Shown here piece after piece: positions 7,572 through 16,291 of a stretch of DNA of 64,000 nt. The DNA lies in NCBI GenBank assembly GCA_029862045.1, contig JAOTYE010000004.1, forward strand, positions 124,001-188,000, given 5' to 3'. The notes beneath the pieces are model-generated. The model searched no databases, was not told the DNA's origin, and worked only from the letters and a program-made list of their open reading frames with translations. The first letter of the stretch is position 1, and each line of letters starts with the position of its first letter. This stretch comes from Gammaproteobacteria bacterium (GTDB lineage Bacteria; Pseudomonadota; Gammaproteobacteria; Steroidobacterales; Woeseiaceae). A program made the translations under genes and the position numbers.

Positions 7572-7943
7572 CTACTCTTTGGATTCCTTGAGCGCCTGGT
7601 TATAGGCACGAATTTGCTGATTGAACTGCTCTCCGACGAGTGCCTTCTCCTCGTTCGCCGCATCAAACTTCTTGTTCAGTAGGTCGTTGCGCCGCTGCAG
7701 TTCCTCAGGAGCAGGGTCGGCCAATTCAGCTATCGCGGCCTTTTCTTTATCTTCGACACATTGTAAGTACTCGTCCACTGCCGCGATGTAGTTCTGCACG
7801 TCAGATTTCGCGGTGAGCAATTTGTCTTTCGACGTCGTGGAGCCATCAGGAATATGCGGGCGCTCCGGATAGTCGCAGGCAAGCGCCAAAGAGGATGCAA
7901 GAAAAAATACTGTAAAAAATGTGAGCTTGATGAATTTGTTCAT
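7572..7943 (-). CDS. Small secreted coiled-coil protein, unknown function
   Basis: 123 residues with a clear signal peptide (MNKFIKLTFFTVFFLASSLALA, cleaved before CDYPERP or just after ALA). The mature part is helical and highly charged: KLLTAKSDVQNYIAAVDEYLQCVEDKEKAA and a second long helix to the C-terminus. It has two cysteines in the mature part (C23 near the cleavage site and one in LQCVED). Both cysteine spacing and helix pattern recall small periplasmic proteins of unknown function seen in marine Gammaproteobacteria. It stands alone between the psp operon and the GGDEF/EAL gene. Confidence 0.75.
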   Translation of the reverse strand: MNKFIKLTFFTVFFLASSLALACDYPERPHIPDGSTTSKDKLLTAKSDVQNYIAAVDEYLQCVEDKEKAAIAELADPAPEELQRRNDLLNKKFDAANEEKALVGEQFNQQIRAYNQALKESKE

Positions 7944-8045
7944 AAATTCAACTTTGGTTATGGCTGGTCAACGCGACATATTACAAACAGCCAGATTAAT
8001 GGAATTCAGAGTATTTAAGCATTTTGCATGTGCGGAGTGAAGCCG

Positions 8046-10493
8046 TTACGCAAATAATGCTCGATACGTATTCGTCCCCTCGTCCTGAGCCAGGAGCAAT
8101 TCCAGATAATTGTCAGAGCTCATTGGGTCGCCGAATAACAAACCCTGCACACATGTGCAATCCAGTCGTTGCAGAAAGTTAAGTTGTTCCTCTTTCTCTA
8201 CGCCTTCCGCAACAACGTCCATATTGAGATTGCGCCCCATCTGCACGATTGTGCCAACGATCGTGGCGTCATCGGGATTTGTTGCGATGTCGCGGACAAA
8301 TGACTTGTCAATCTTCAATGTGCTGATCGGAAATTGTTGTAGTGCGCTAAGAGAAGAATAGCCGGTACCAAAGTCATCGATTGCCAGGTGCAGGCCGAGA
8401 GCGTAAAGCTGGTCAAGAAGCTTGATCGTGCGATCCGGGTTCTCCATCAACGTTGTTTCCGTGATCTCGAGTTCAAGCGATGTTGGCGAGACCTCGTGAC
8501 CTCTCAGGATCGAACCGATTCGATTAATAAAGTTCGGTTGCCGAAGCTGTTTTAGCGAGAGATTCACCGATACCCTTTCCGGTGAAATTGTCGATCGCTG
8601 CCACAAGCGGAAATCCTCACAGACTTTGTCGAGTACCCATTCGCCGAGCTCAATGATCAGATTTGTCTCCTCGGCTATCGGGATGAAGTCCGCTGGCAGG
8701 ATCAGGCCACGGTCAGGTAGTTCCCACCTGACCAGAGCCTCTGCCCCATAAACCTCGCCAGTTTCGAGGTTGTACTTGGGCTGGTAGTGGACGAGCAACT
8801 CGTCACGTTCAAAGGCGCGTTTGAGCCTGCTCTTGGTCATCAAGCGTTCGACGGCCGCCTCATTCATCTGCGGTACGAAGTAAAAAAAGACGTTGCCACC
8901 CGATTTCTTCGCGTTGTAAAGGGCGGCGTCCGCGTTGCGAATCAGGTCGATGACGTTGGCCGCGTCTTGCGGGTAATAGGCGATCCCCATGCTGGCGGTC
9001 ATGAAGACCTCGTGACCCTGCACATAAAATGGATCCGCAAGTCGGTCCAGCAAGCTCCTGGCAAGCTTGTCCGTTTCGTCGCTATTGCCGTCGGGACCGA
9101 GCCCATTGACAATCACGGCGAACTCATCCCCGGCCAGCCGGCCTATTACCGAATTTTCGGGCAGCGCGGTTGTTAAACGCTCCGCGACCGTTTCCAGCGT
9201 CGCGTCCCCAGCGAGATGGCCAAATGTGTCATTAATATCCTTGAAGTGATCGATGTCGATATAGAAAAGACACAATGACTTTCCTGCACGGCGCGCGCGT
9301 GCGATCGCGCGCTGCAACAGGTGTTGAAACTGCATGCGATTCGGGATCTTGGTCAGCGCATCGATGCGCGCGAGGTAACGAATCCGCTGCTCCGCGCGCC
9401 GGCGCTCTGTAATGTTCTGCGCCGCATAGACACGATCCTCAGATTCGCCACCTTCACCTTCGACGACCGAGCAGGTATATGACACCGGTATTGAGTCACC
9501 AAATTTACTTTCGAAAAAAGCCTCTTTCGGAACACCTGAAAAACTATTGTCCAGGAGCGAGCCGGTTTTTTTCTTGTTCACGACATAGTCGATCGAAGTA
9601 CCGACGAGTTCGTCTTCTTCATAACCTAAAAGCAGGGTTGTCGCCTTGTTGATGCGCTTGATCGTACCGTCGGTCGCGGTGACGACGATCGCCTCGTTCA
9701 TTCCGGACAGGATCCTGTCGACGTAATCTCGTGAAATCGTAGTTGACCGGAGTCGGTCACGCATATCATTGAACACGGCCGCAAGCTCGCCCAGCGCATC
9801 ACCGCGCGTTTGCAGTAACGGCTCTCCAAAGTCGGAGTCGCGAAGTTTCTCGGCCTGAATTCTGAGTTGCCGGATCTTTGCGGATTGTTTGCGCACGATG
9901 AGCCAGGCAATGCCACCGCACAGAATTAGCGTTGCCAGTGTTCCGGCGCCAATCCATAAAAAGCTTTCGCGCCGGCTTTGCGATTCTTTGAGCAGCAATC
10001 CGTCGGCAAACGCTTGTGAGTCGGCACGCAACTGACCAAGATCGAACGAGCCTGCAAGAGCACCGAGTTCCTGGTCCGCACGCACGACCCCATAGGTCAT
10101 TACCAGGTTGTCCGGCAACCAGGTTACAGGGGCCGAAACGTCTGCCTCCGGAAGGCTGCCGGCCTGCCACACGGTCAGATCGCTGCTAGTGAATCGCAGC
10201 CCGGTCATAGTCTCGTTGTTTTCAATCGCGCCATTCAGAATCGCCTGGACGGACGCCGCTTTCGTTATGTCTATCGCCGACGCGAGACTGTCAGCAACGC
10301 CGTGCAGTTGGGCGCGCATTCGCCTTTCGTAACTGGCCCGCAGAAATTCATAGTTTTTGTTCGTGCTCGTTGTTGTGATTTCCTCAGCAAGCCAACGCTC
10401 CTGGCCGTAAAACATCGACAACATGATCGCGGCGAAGGCAACGCCGAGCGCCAAAATAGAGAAGAAGTATCGTGGAATTTTGCTACGGATCAT
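8046..10493 (-). CDS. Membrane sensor with HAMP-PAS-GGDEF-EAL (c-di-GMP turnover)
   Basis: 815 residues. Membrane helices at about 9-29 and 183-204 flank a periplasmic sensor region, followed by HAMP (about 205-258), PAS (about 265-370), GGDEF (about 375-545) and EAL (about 560-805). The cyclase signature is RLAGDEFAV, that is AGDEF instead of GGDEF, a variant that can remain active. The EAL half keeps EALVRW, DDFGTGYSS and the KIDKSFV and EGVE segments expected of an active phosphodiesterase. It should make or break cyclic di-GMP at the inner membrane in response to an unknown periplasmic or cytoplasmic signal. It stands alone, with about 220 bases of non-coding sequence upstream. Confidence 0.95.
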   Translation of the reverse strand: MIRSKIPRYFFSILALGVAFAAIMLSMFYGQERWLAEEITTTSTNKNYEFLRASYERRMRAQLHGVADSLASAIDITKAASVQAILNGAIENNETMTGLRFTSSDLTVWQAGSLPEADVSAPVTWLPDNLVMTYGVVRADQELGALAGSFDLGQLRADSQAFADGLLLKESQSRRESFLWIGAGTLATLILCGGIAWLIVRKQSAKIRQLRIQAEKLRDSDFGEPLLQTRGDALGELAAVFNDMRDRLRSTTISRDYVDRILSGMNEAIVVTATDGTIKRINKATTLLLGYEEDELVGTSIDYVVNKKKTGSLLDNSFSGVPKEAFFESKFGDSIPVSYTCSVVEGEGGESEDRVYAAQNITERRRAEQRIRYLARIDALTKIPNRMQFQHLLQRAIARARRAGKSLCLFYIDIDHFKDINDTFGHLAGDATLETVAERLTTALPENSVIGRLAGDEFAVIVNGLGPDGNSDETDKLARSLLDRLADPFYVQGHEVFMTASMGIAYYPQDAANVIDLIRNADAALYNAKKSGGNVFFYFVPQMNEAAVERLMTKSRLKRAFERDELLVHYQPKYNLETGEVYGAEALVRWELPDRGLILPADFIPIAEETNLIIELGEWVLDKVCEDFRLWQRSTISPERVSVNLSLKQLRQPNFINRIGSILRGHEVSPTSLELEITETTLMENPDRTIKLLDQLYALGLHLAIDDFGTGYSSLSALQQFPISTLKIDKSFVRDIATNPDDATIVGTIVQMGRNLNMDVVAEGVEKEEQLNFLQRLDCTCVQGLLFGDPMSSDNYLELLLAQDEGTNTYRALFA

Positions 10494-10712
10494 TTTCCTA
10501 CAGTACTGACTCGTGCCACCCAGCGCGAGATGAGGAGTGCCGGGCGGCTCGCAGGCCCTTTTTCTTATTTTTTAGGCGTATTCCTGACGGTCAGTGTAGC
10601 ATCGAGCACGATCGACAGCGTTTATTTCCAGGTCGGACTAATTAAGGAGGCGTCGCCGAGACTTGGCGACTACATTTGGGCGGAATAACGCAAATATGGA
10701 TTCCTGGCGCGA

Positions 10713-11111
10713 TTACTCATCGTGACGCTTTTCAACAAATTCCAGCGGCTCACCTGGGCCTGTCGTCTTCATCACGCCCTCGACAACGGCACCTTCTGCG
10801 ACCGCGATCGCCTCGCCTGAGACGGTGCCCGTGATGCGGGCAGTATCCGTAATCTCTACTTTACCAGCGGCGACAATGTCGCCGTCGACCTGCCCCGCTA
10901 CGATGACATTGGTCGCCTTGATCGTGCCTTTCCACAGGCCGTTTCTGGCGAGTGTCACCGTGCCATCCAGATCGCAATCGCCATCGATTTCACCGTTTAT
11001 CAGATAACTGCCAGATCCCGTCAACAGGCCGGAAATCTTGCAGCCTTCATTAATGAGCGTTGCAGCATCGGATGAGCGATCGCGCAATCGCCGCAATCGA
11101 GAGTCAATCAT
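10713..11111 (-). CDS. Bactofilin family cytoskeletal protein
   Basis: 132 residues. A short disordered N-terminus precedes a beta-helical DUF583/bactofilin core with the regular hydrophobic-glycine pattern (ISGLLTGSGSYLINGEIDGDCD, IVAGQVDGDIVAAG, TDTARITGTVSGEAIAV). Bactofilins polymerise without nucleotide and organise envelope or polarity functions. I chose the ATG at 11111, preceded by AGGA, over a longer reading from 11174 whose added residues are not domain-like. No peptidase or other partner sits next to it. The 220-base gap toward the c-di-GMP gene holds a GTCGCC...GGCGAC hairpin at about 10653-10671. Confidence 0.88.
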   Translation of the reverse strand: MIDSRLRRLRDRSSDAATLINEGCKISGLLTGSGSYLINGEIDGDCDLDGTVTLARNGLWKGTIKATNVIVAGQVDGDIVAAGKVEITDTARITGTVSGEAIAVAEGAVVEGVMKTTGPGEPLEFVEKRHDE

Positions 11112-11183
11112 AGAGAATAATCCTGTGAGTAGATTCCGGGCGCCAGGGCGCATATTACCTTCAGCATGGTGCAAATGCAGATT

Positions 11184-11576
11184 TCAGTGCTCATTCTGGA
11201 TGTGGCCGTAGCCGATCGTTTCGACAGTCACGAGAATGCCACCTTCGAACCGCAAGCGGCGCATCAGCTTGCGGGGTCCGAAGTCGTAGACATATTCCGT
11301 GACCATGACTTCCTCGCTAAACGCGCCATACCCTGGGAAGTGAGACTCCGTCCAGCCCGGCGATATGCGTCTTGTTCCCAGATCGAGGATGCGTAGCGTA
11401 AATCCCAGGTGACGCCTGGTCGTTGGCTCGCCGCATGCTGCAATCACTTGCTGCTCATTCATGCCATCTTTGACAAGCTTGCTGCCACAGCGAAACGCCT
11501 CGGCCGGCTCGGCGAGCAACGATGCGGCCGCCAGGACGGCGCAGCCGGTGATCAATTTGCAGATACGACTGTTCAC
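11184..11576 (-). CDS. DUF2845 secreted protein
   Basis: About 130 residues from a GTG at 11576. A signal peptide (VNSRICKLITGCAVLAAASL, ending AEPAEA) precedes FRCGSKLVKDGMNEQQVIAACGEPTTRR. This is the conserved start of the DUF2845 family, small periplasmic proteins of unknown function with a C-x(n)-CGEP core. The rest carries EYVYDFGPRKLMRRLRFEGGILVTVETIGYG. An ATG at 11603 and one at 11681 give longer readings; the GTG gives the cleanest signal peptide. It is divergent from gshA. Confidence 0.75.
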   Translation of the reverse strand: MNSRICKLITGCAVLAAASLLAEPAEAFRCGSKLVKDGMNEQQVIAACGEPTTRRHLGFTLRILDLGTRRISPGWTESHFPGYGAFSEEVMVTEYVYDFGPRKLMRRLRFEGGILVTVETIGYGHIQNEH

Positions 11577-11705
11577 TATAGCCACCGAGACTAGCAAGCA
11601 CATTACGAGCCTGCACGCGCCAGCAGCGCGCTTATGGTAAAACAGCGGGCCAGATGCCGAACAACGCGCCAGACGTAACAAGGGTGCTGAAACAAGAAGG
11701 TCGAT

Positions 11706-13274
11706 TTGAGCAGCGGATTTGAAACGCGATTGAACGCACTCGTCGCCGGCGCCCGAGGGGTGCTGGGTGGTGGTCTCAGGGGAATCGAGAAAGAGTCACT
11801 ACGCCTCGACATGGATGGCTATTTGTCGCGCACCTCGCATCCTGATCGCCTGGGGTCGGCGTTAACGAACCACTTTGTCACCACAGACTTTTCAGAGGCT
11901 TTGCTTGAATTCGTGACGCCTGCTTTCGCAAGCACCTGGGAAGCGCTGCGATTTCTTTGTGATATTCACCAATTCGCCTATAAGCACCTCGGCGAGGAAC
12001 TACTCTGGACCGCGAGTATGCCGTGCAGGATTCCCACTGACGCAGAGATACCTCTTGCGCGCTACGGCACCTCCAATGTCGGGCGGATGAAGACGATCTA
12101 TCGGCGAGGACTGGGATTCCGCTACGGCCGACAGATGCAGACTATCGCCGGAGTGCATTTCAACTACTCTTTGCCCGAGTCATTCTGGCCTCACTATCAA
12201 GCGATCATGGGCGATGATCGGAACGAAGATGAATTTCGCTCCGATCTGTACCTTGCGCTTGTCCGCAATTTTCGGCGATTCGGTTGGCTTGTGTTGTACC
12301 TCTTTGGTGCATCGCCGGCCATGTGCAAGTCATTTGCCGGTGCGGGAAAGCTCGATATGCCGTCGCTGAATGCCGAGACATGGTACGAGCCATTTGGAAC
12401 GTCACTCAGAATGAGCGATCTTGGTTACAGCAATAAGAATCAGTCACGAATAAACATCTCCCTAAACAGTCTGGACGGATATATTCGTGACCTGCGCAAC
12501 GCAATAAGAACCCCGGAGCCCGATTACGAGAAAATCGGTGTCAAAGTCGACGGCCACTACCGGCAGTTGTCGGCCAATCGCTTGCAGATTGAAAATGAGT
12601 ATTACAGCCCGATTCGACCCAAGCGAGTGGCGAGATCCGGTGAACGACCGACAGCGGCGTTACGACGTGGTGGCATCGAGTATGTGGAGATTCGCTCCCT
12701 CGATATCAACATTAGTGATCCTGCAGGAGTGAACCAGAATACGATGCGCGTCATAGAAGCGTTTCTGATCTACTGCCTGCTCGAAGAAAGCCCACACCTC
12801 GACGAGGCGTCTTGCGATGAATGTACGCGCAATCAAGCCTATACAGCCAAGCAAGGACGCAATCCGGAATTGCGCCTGCTGCGTGATGGAAACGAAGTTA
12901 CGCTTGCCAGTTGGGGGAGTGAGATTCTGCACAAAGTGTCCGCCGTTGCCGAACTGATCGATGGCGCCGAAGGCGGCGAGAGCTATTCGCAGGCGGTGCG
13001 CTCGATGCTTGATTTGGTCGAAGAGCCTGCGGCCACCCCATCAGCGCAATTGCTCGAAGAACTCAAGTCTGCGAAGTGCAGCTTTTTTGACTATGCGTTG
13101 TCGGTCGCGCAGAACCATCGAGACTATTTCGCTTCAATTACGCCACTATCGAAAGCGCGGCAAGAAGAGTTTGAACAGGAAGCTGCACGCTCTATCGAGC
13201 AGCAGCAGGAAATCGAGTCAGGCGACGAAATAAGTCTGGAGGAATATCTCGCAAACTATTTCAGCTCGGACTGA
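11706..13274 (+). CDS. gshA: Glutamate-cysteine ligase
   Basis: First enzyme of glutathione synthesis: ATP-dependent joining of glutamate and cysteine. 522 residues, the size of the proteobacterial type-1 enzyme. Recognisable segments are GIEKESLRLD near the N-terminus (Mg/ATP site glutamates), TTDFSEALLEFVTP, AGVHFNYSLPESFW, and EYVEIRSLDINISDPAGV. The start is a TTG at 11706 with an AGAAGG box five bases upstream, which fixes the N-terminus (SSGFETRL) even though the codon is rare. It ends two bases before the convergent aminotransferase. No gshB nearby. Confidence 0.95.
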   Translation: MSSGFETRLNALVAGARGVLGGGLRGIEKESLRLDMDGYLSRTSHPDRLGSALTNHFVTTDFSEALLEFVTPAFASTWEALRFLCDIHQFAYKHLGEELLWTASMPCRIPTDAEIPLARYGTSNVGRMKTIYRRGLGFRYGRQMQTIAGVHFNYSLPESFWPHYQAIMGDDRNEDEFRSDLYLALVRNFRRFGWLVLYLFGASPAMCKSFAGAGKLDMPSLNAETWYEPFGTSLRMSDLGYSNKNQSRINISLNSLDGYIRDLRNAIRTPEPDYEKIGVKVDGHYRQLSANRLQIENEYYSPIRPKRVARSGERPTAALRRGGIEYVEIRSLDINISDPAGVNQNTMRVIEAFLIYCLLEESPHLDEASCDECTRNQAYTAKQGRNPELRLLRDGNEVTLASWGSEILHKVSAVAELIDGAEGGESYSQAVRSMLDLVEEPAATPSAQLLEELKSAKCSFFDYALSVAQNHRDYFASITPLSKARQEEFEQEAARSIEQQQEIESGDEISLEEYLANYFSSD

Positions 13275-13275
13275 T

Positions 13276-14175
13276 CTAGAAAGGTAACGGCGTACCGTTT
13301 TCAAACGCGAATTCACGATGGAGCTGCTGCAGTCTCTTCGTAGTCCCTCCCGCCGTGCCGTCACCAATCTTGCGACCGTCAGCTTCGAGAACGGGCGTGA
13401 GCTCGCCCATCGTACCACTCGTAAAGACCTCGCTCGCCGTGTACAGCTCGGTCAAAGACAGGTTTCTTTCTTCTGCGGCAATATTGTGTTCACGGCAAAT
13501 ATCCAGAATCATCTTCCGGGTCAATCCTGGCAAACAGCTGTCGGCATGCGGTGTGCAGACTGTTCCGTTTCTGACGACGAAGAGGTTCGTATCGTTTGTT
13601 TCGGACACGAAACCCTGCACGTCCAGCATTATTGCGCTATCAACCCCGGCAACATTTGCCTCGATAGATGCGAGGATGTTGTTGAGCAGGTTGTTGTGAT
13701 GAATTTTCGAGTCCAGACACTGCGGTGTGTTACGACGTGTCGAGGCCGTAATGACTCGAATGCCTTTGTCGGAGTAGACGGGCGGCTTCCACTCCGCAAG
13801 TACTATCAATGTGCATCCTGACTGATTGAGTCGCGGGTTCATTCCGGAGGTTGTCTTCTCGCCACGAGTCAACGTAAGTCGAATATGCGATTCGTCACGC
13901 ATGCCATTTGCCTCAAGCGTGCGGAAAATAGCATCGCGAATCTCGTCGGATGATGGCACAGCTTCAAAAGCCAGGGTCTTGGCTGAGTCTTGAAGTCGTT
14001 GCAGGTGTCCGTCGAGCGCGGCGATTCGTCCCCGGTATACGCGCAGTCCTTCCCAAACGGCATCACCACCCTGTACCGCACTGTCGAACACCGACACTTT
14101 AGCGTCGTTACGCGGCACGAGTTCGCCGTTGACGAAAACAACAATATCGAGGTTTCGCGGATCAGGCAGGTTCAT
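13276..14175 (-). CDS. Class IV PLP aminotransferase (branched-chain/D-amino-acid type)
   Basis: 299 residues of fold-type IV aminotransferase. It begins FVNGELVPRNDAKVSVFDSAVQGGDAVWEGLRVY, the typical front of the IlvE/DAAT family, with RLTLTRGE and the PLP lysine in LDSKIHHNNLLNN. E-TNDTNLFVV and TSGTMGELTPVLEADGR complete the site. Enzymes of this family act on branched-chain or D-amino acids, or as aminodeoxychorismate lyase; substrate cannot be read off. It is two bases downstream of a sulfotransferase-like gene on the same strand, with which it seems to form a dedicated pair. Function beyond transamination is open. Confidence 0.88.
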   Translation of the reverse strand: MNLPDPRNLDIVVFVNGELVPRNDAKVSVFDSAVQGGDAVWEGLRVYRGRIAALDGHLQRLQDSAKTLAFEAVPSSDEIRDAIFRTLEANGMRDESHIRLTLTRGEKTTSGMNPRLNQSGCTLIVLAEWKPPVYSDKGIRVITASTRRNTPQCLDSKIHHNNLLNNILASIEANVAGVDSAIMLDVQGFVSETNDTNLFVVRNGTVCTPHADSCLPGLTRKMILDICREHNIAAEERNLSLTELYTASEVFTSGTMGELTPVLEADGRKIGDGTAGGTTKRLQQLHREFAFENGTPLPF

Positions 14176-14177
14176 GC

Positions 14178-14915
14178 TCAGTCTCCGTTGTTTGTGGCGC
14201 GAATCGATTGTTCAAATAATCGCTCATACCATGGGCTGCACTCTGCCAGCAAAGGCTCGAGATGGTCAGGAAAGTCGCTTTTTGGTTCGTAGGCGGCAAA
14301 CCCCGTGCTCTGATGAACCGCGTGATACCAGTGTGGCGCCCATACACCGTCTTCGGCGCGCGGCCCGGCGGGCCAATGCAACATGGCGTCGCTGTAGTCG
14401 AGATCGATGTGCTCGCACAGTTTGTGAAGAACGCCACGAGGATCGAGTAACAGTTGACGCGAATCGAGTATGGCCGGTTGTTGTCCGGAGTCCAGCAGGT
14501 CTGAGAATAAGCGCCACTGGCGTTCCAGACCTGTGTCGGCAAGCCGTGCATCAGGCACCTGAATGGTCAACGAGGGCAGCATCTCGTGCGGATCTCGAAT
14601 CAAGAAAACGTTGCAGGTTTGGAGTACGAAATCGAGGTCGATGTCGATGAGATGATGTGCCATGTGTTTGATGAAAAGGCGTTTCGCCGGCCGCTCTGCT
14701 TGCGCCCTGATCAGGCCGCGCATGACCTCGTCGCCATCGCAGTTCAACGCTGCGAGTACTTCGTTCCGCCCCGGATGATCGGCGCCGGAGACGCGCAAGT
14801 AGTGGCCATAAAGCGGCTCATCAACAACGCGGATATCGCCGCGCTGAGCGAAACTGTACATTAGGGCCGTCGAGACATTTCGAGGCCCGGACCATAGGCA
14901 AATCGGCATTGTCAT
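14178..14915 (-). CDS. Sulfotransferase-like P-loop protein
   Basis: About 245 residues. It starts MTMPICLWSGPRNVSTALMYSF: a hydrophobic strand then the SGPRNVSTAL loop that binds the phosphosulfate of PAPS in sulfotransferases. Further on VFLIRDPHEMLPSL resembles the 3'-phosphate-binding strand of sulfotransferases. The family is annotated as sulfotransferase-like but acceptors are mostly unknown. An upstream TTG at 14924 and an ATG at 14909 are alternative starts. The gene directly precedes the class IV aminotransferase. I recall plant proteins in which these two domains are fused, which would support a joint reaction. Confidence 0.75.
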   Translation of the reverse strand: MTMPICLWSGPRNVSTALMYSFAQRGDIRVVDEPLYGHYLRVSGADHPGRNEVLAALNCDGDEVMRGLIRAQAERPAKRLFIKHMAHHLIDIDLDFVLQTCNVFLIRDPHEMLPSLTIQVPDARLADTGLERQWRLFSDLLDSGQQPAILDSRQLLLDPRGVLHKLCEHIDLDYSDAMLHWPAGPRAEDGVWAPHWYHAVHQSTGFAAYEPKSDFPDHLEPLLAECSPWYERLFEQSIRATNNGD

Positions 14916-15002
14916 GACGATCAAGTCTGCACTTATGTGCGTTCTGTCACAAATTGATGGTGAGGAGTACTACCCTACCGCCAATTTAACTAAACTTGGG
15001 CC

Positions 15003-15593
15003 ATGTTTAGGACTTTCATTGTAGGAATTCTCCTCGGTCTGGCAGCTGCGGGCGCCGTGTTGTATTACTTTCCGGTCGTCAATCAGTCCCGCGAGAACTC
15101 ATTGATCGTGGTTCATCCTAACCAGGGCAATACTGAATCGTTTCATATCAATGTGCCGATGGATCGCATCATGATCGGCGCATCGGCACAGCCGAACCCG
15201 CTTCCCGCGGGCCTCGAGTGGCCGGCCGACGAGCAGTTCGCCGATACTCGTGCCGAGCTATTCAAAATACGCAACGCCAAAGATGCTGTTGTAGGTGTTG
15301 CCAGTCGGGTCGCGGCCAGCCACGCAGAATCCGGGGATATCGTTGAATGGGTCTTGCATTTGCCGGCCCGCGGCTCCGTTTTCTTGAATATGCAGACAGA
15401 GCCGTCCGAGGCAGGTTATCGAATCGGCGAGCTGCGTCGCGGCACACGCGAATTCTCCGTGCTGCAAGGTCATGTCACTGAACGCTGGGTCGCCGATACA
15501 TCAGGCTTTGAAGATGCACCGGCCGGACGTATCGAGCTTATAACGGCATTAGTCTCCGCGGAGTTCGACGACGAAGGGGTCAATGACGAATGA
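15003..15593 (+). CDS. Membrane-anchored protein of unknown function (pair member 1)
   Basis: 196 residues: an N-terminal glycine-rich anchor (FIVGILLGLAAAGAVLYYFP) and a soluble periplasmic part of mixed beta character. No known domain recognised. It shares a core with the next gene product: VGVASRVAAS...VEWVLHLPARGSVFLNMQ here versus VGIGIKFSSD...WHIYLPGRGSLFVEQ there, so both arose by duplication. The genes overlap by four bases (ATGA). Transcription starts in the short divergent gap to the sulfotransferase gene. The name lipocalin-like or secreted hypothetical would overstate what is visible. Confidence 0.8.
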   Translation: MFRTFIVGILLGLAAAGAVLYYFPVVNQSRENSLIVVHPNQGNTESFHINVPMDRIMIGASAQPNPLPAGLEWPADEQFADTRAELFKIRNAKDAVVGVASRVAASHAESGDIVEWVLHLPARGSVFLNMQTEPSEAGYRIGELRRGTREFSVLQGHVTERWVADTSGFEDAPAGRIELITALVSAEFDDEGVNDE

Positions 15594-16291
15594 AGTACCT
15601 GATATCCCTGTTTCTCGGCATGGTTGTCGGCGCGGCAGCTTTGGCTGCGCTGCTGTACTTCAACCCGTTCACAGCACAAAACAGCCTGTCACCATTGTCG
15701 GTGACGGACAACGAACTAATTAGCCTCAACTACTCGGCCGTCGCCGCAGATGCACTGATTTTTACAAATGACGGCGAGTCACAGGTAGCGCCGTATCCGG
15801 CGAAGGTTCTGCAACTCTGGGAGCCACCCATTCGCAAAACCGTCGCGATGGCGACCGTCCTTGCCGATAGCCGCAATCAGGCCGTCGGAATTGGAATAAA
15901 GTTCTCGTCCGATTCAGAAAGCACGAACATTCTCAACGGCAAGGCGCTCGTCGACAGCGTCTGGCACATCTATCTGCCGGGGCGGGGCAGCCTGTTCGTA
16001 GAGCAGAGCGAAAACTACTGGAGTTATCTGCGCGAGATCGTCGTTCCGGCGCACTGGAGTTCGGGCGACAACTGGCGCGGAATCTGGAACGGCAATATTA
16101 CTTCCGGACCGGGCGCGCTGGGCACTGCCAGGGTTGTTGGCGGCAGTGGTGAATTCAGCGGACTCAATACGGAAGGCGTAGAATCATTTGCTGCGAAAGC
16201 TTATTCAGTCGAGCAAGGTCCGGTTGCAATCAGCGCCAATCTGGCGATCGAGATACCGCGGCTTGAGCTAGCGACTACTCCAGATCCTTAA
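15590..16291 (+). CDS. Membrane-anchored protein of unknown function (pair member 2)
   Basis: 233 residues with an N-terminal membrane anchor (YLISLFLGMVVGAAALAALLYF) and a periplasmic domain. Its central stretch VWHIYLPGRGSLFVEQSENYW aligns with the LHLPARGSVFLNMQ segment of the preceding protein, and both have a downstream strand-turn pattern ending in a short acidic tail. It probably works in a complex with its neighbour. The last 17 bases overlap the 3' end of the convergent flavoprotein gene. Function unknown. Confidence 0.8.
   Translation: MKYLISLFLGMVVGAAALAALLYFNPFTAQNSLSPLSVTDNELISLNYSAVAADALIFTNDGESQVAPYPAKVLQLWEPPIRKTVAMATVLADSRNQAVGIGIKFSSDSESTNILNGKALVDSVWHIYLPGRGSLFVEQSENYWSYLREIVVPAHWSSGDNWRGIWNGNITSGPGALGTARVVGGSGEFSGLNTEGVESFAAKAYSVEQGPVAISANLAIEIPRLELATTPDP

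Noticed and set aside
10651..10671. Hairpin GTCGCC...GGCGAC between the bactofilin and c-di-GMP genes considered as a riboswitch
   Set aside because: No conserved c-di-GMP aptamer elements are visible and the stem is short; it is at most a local structure.
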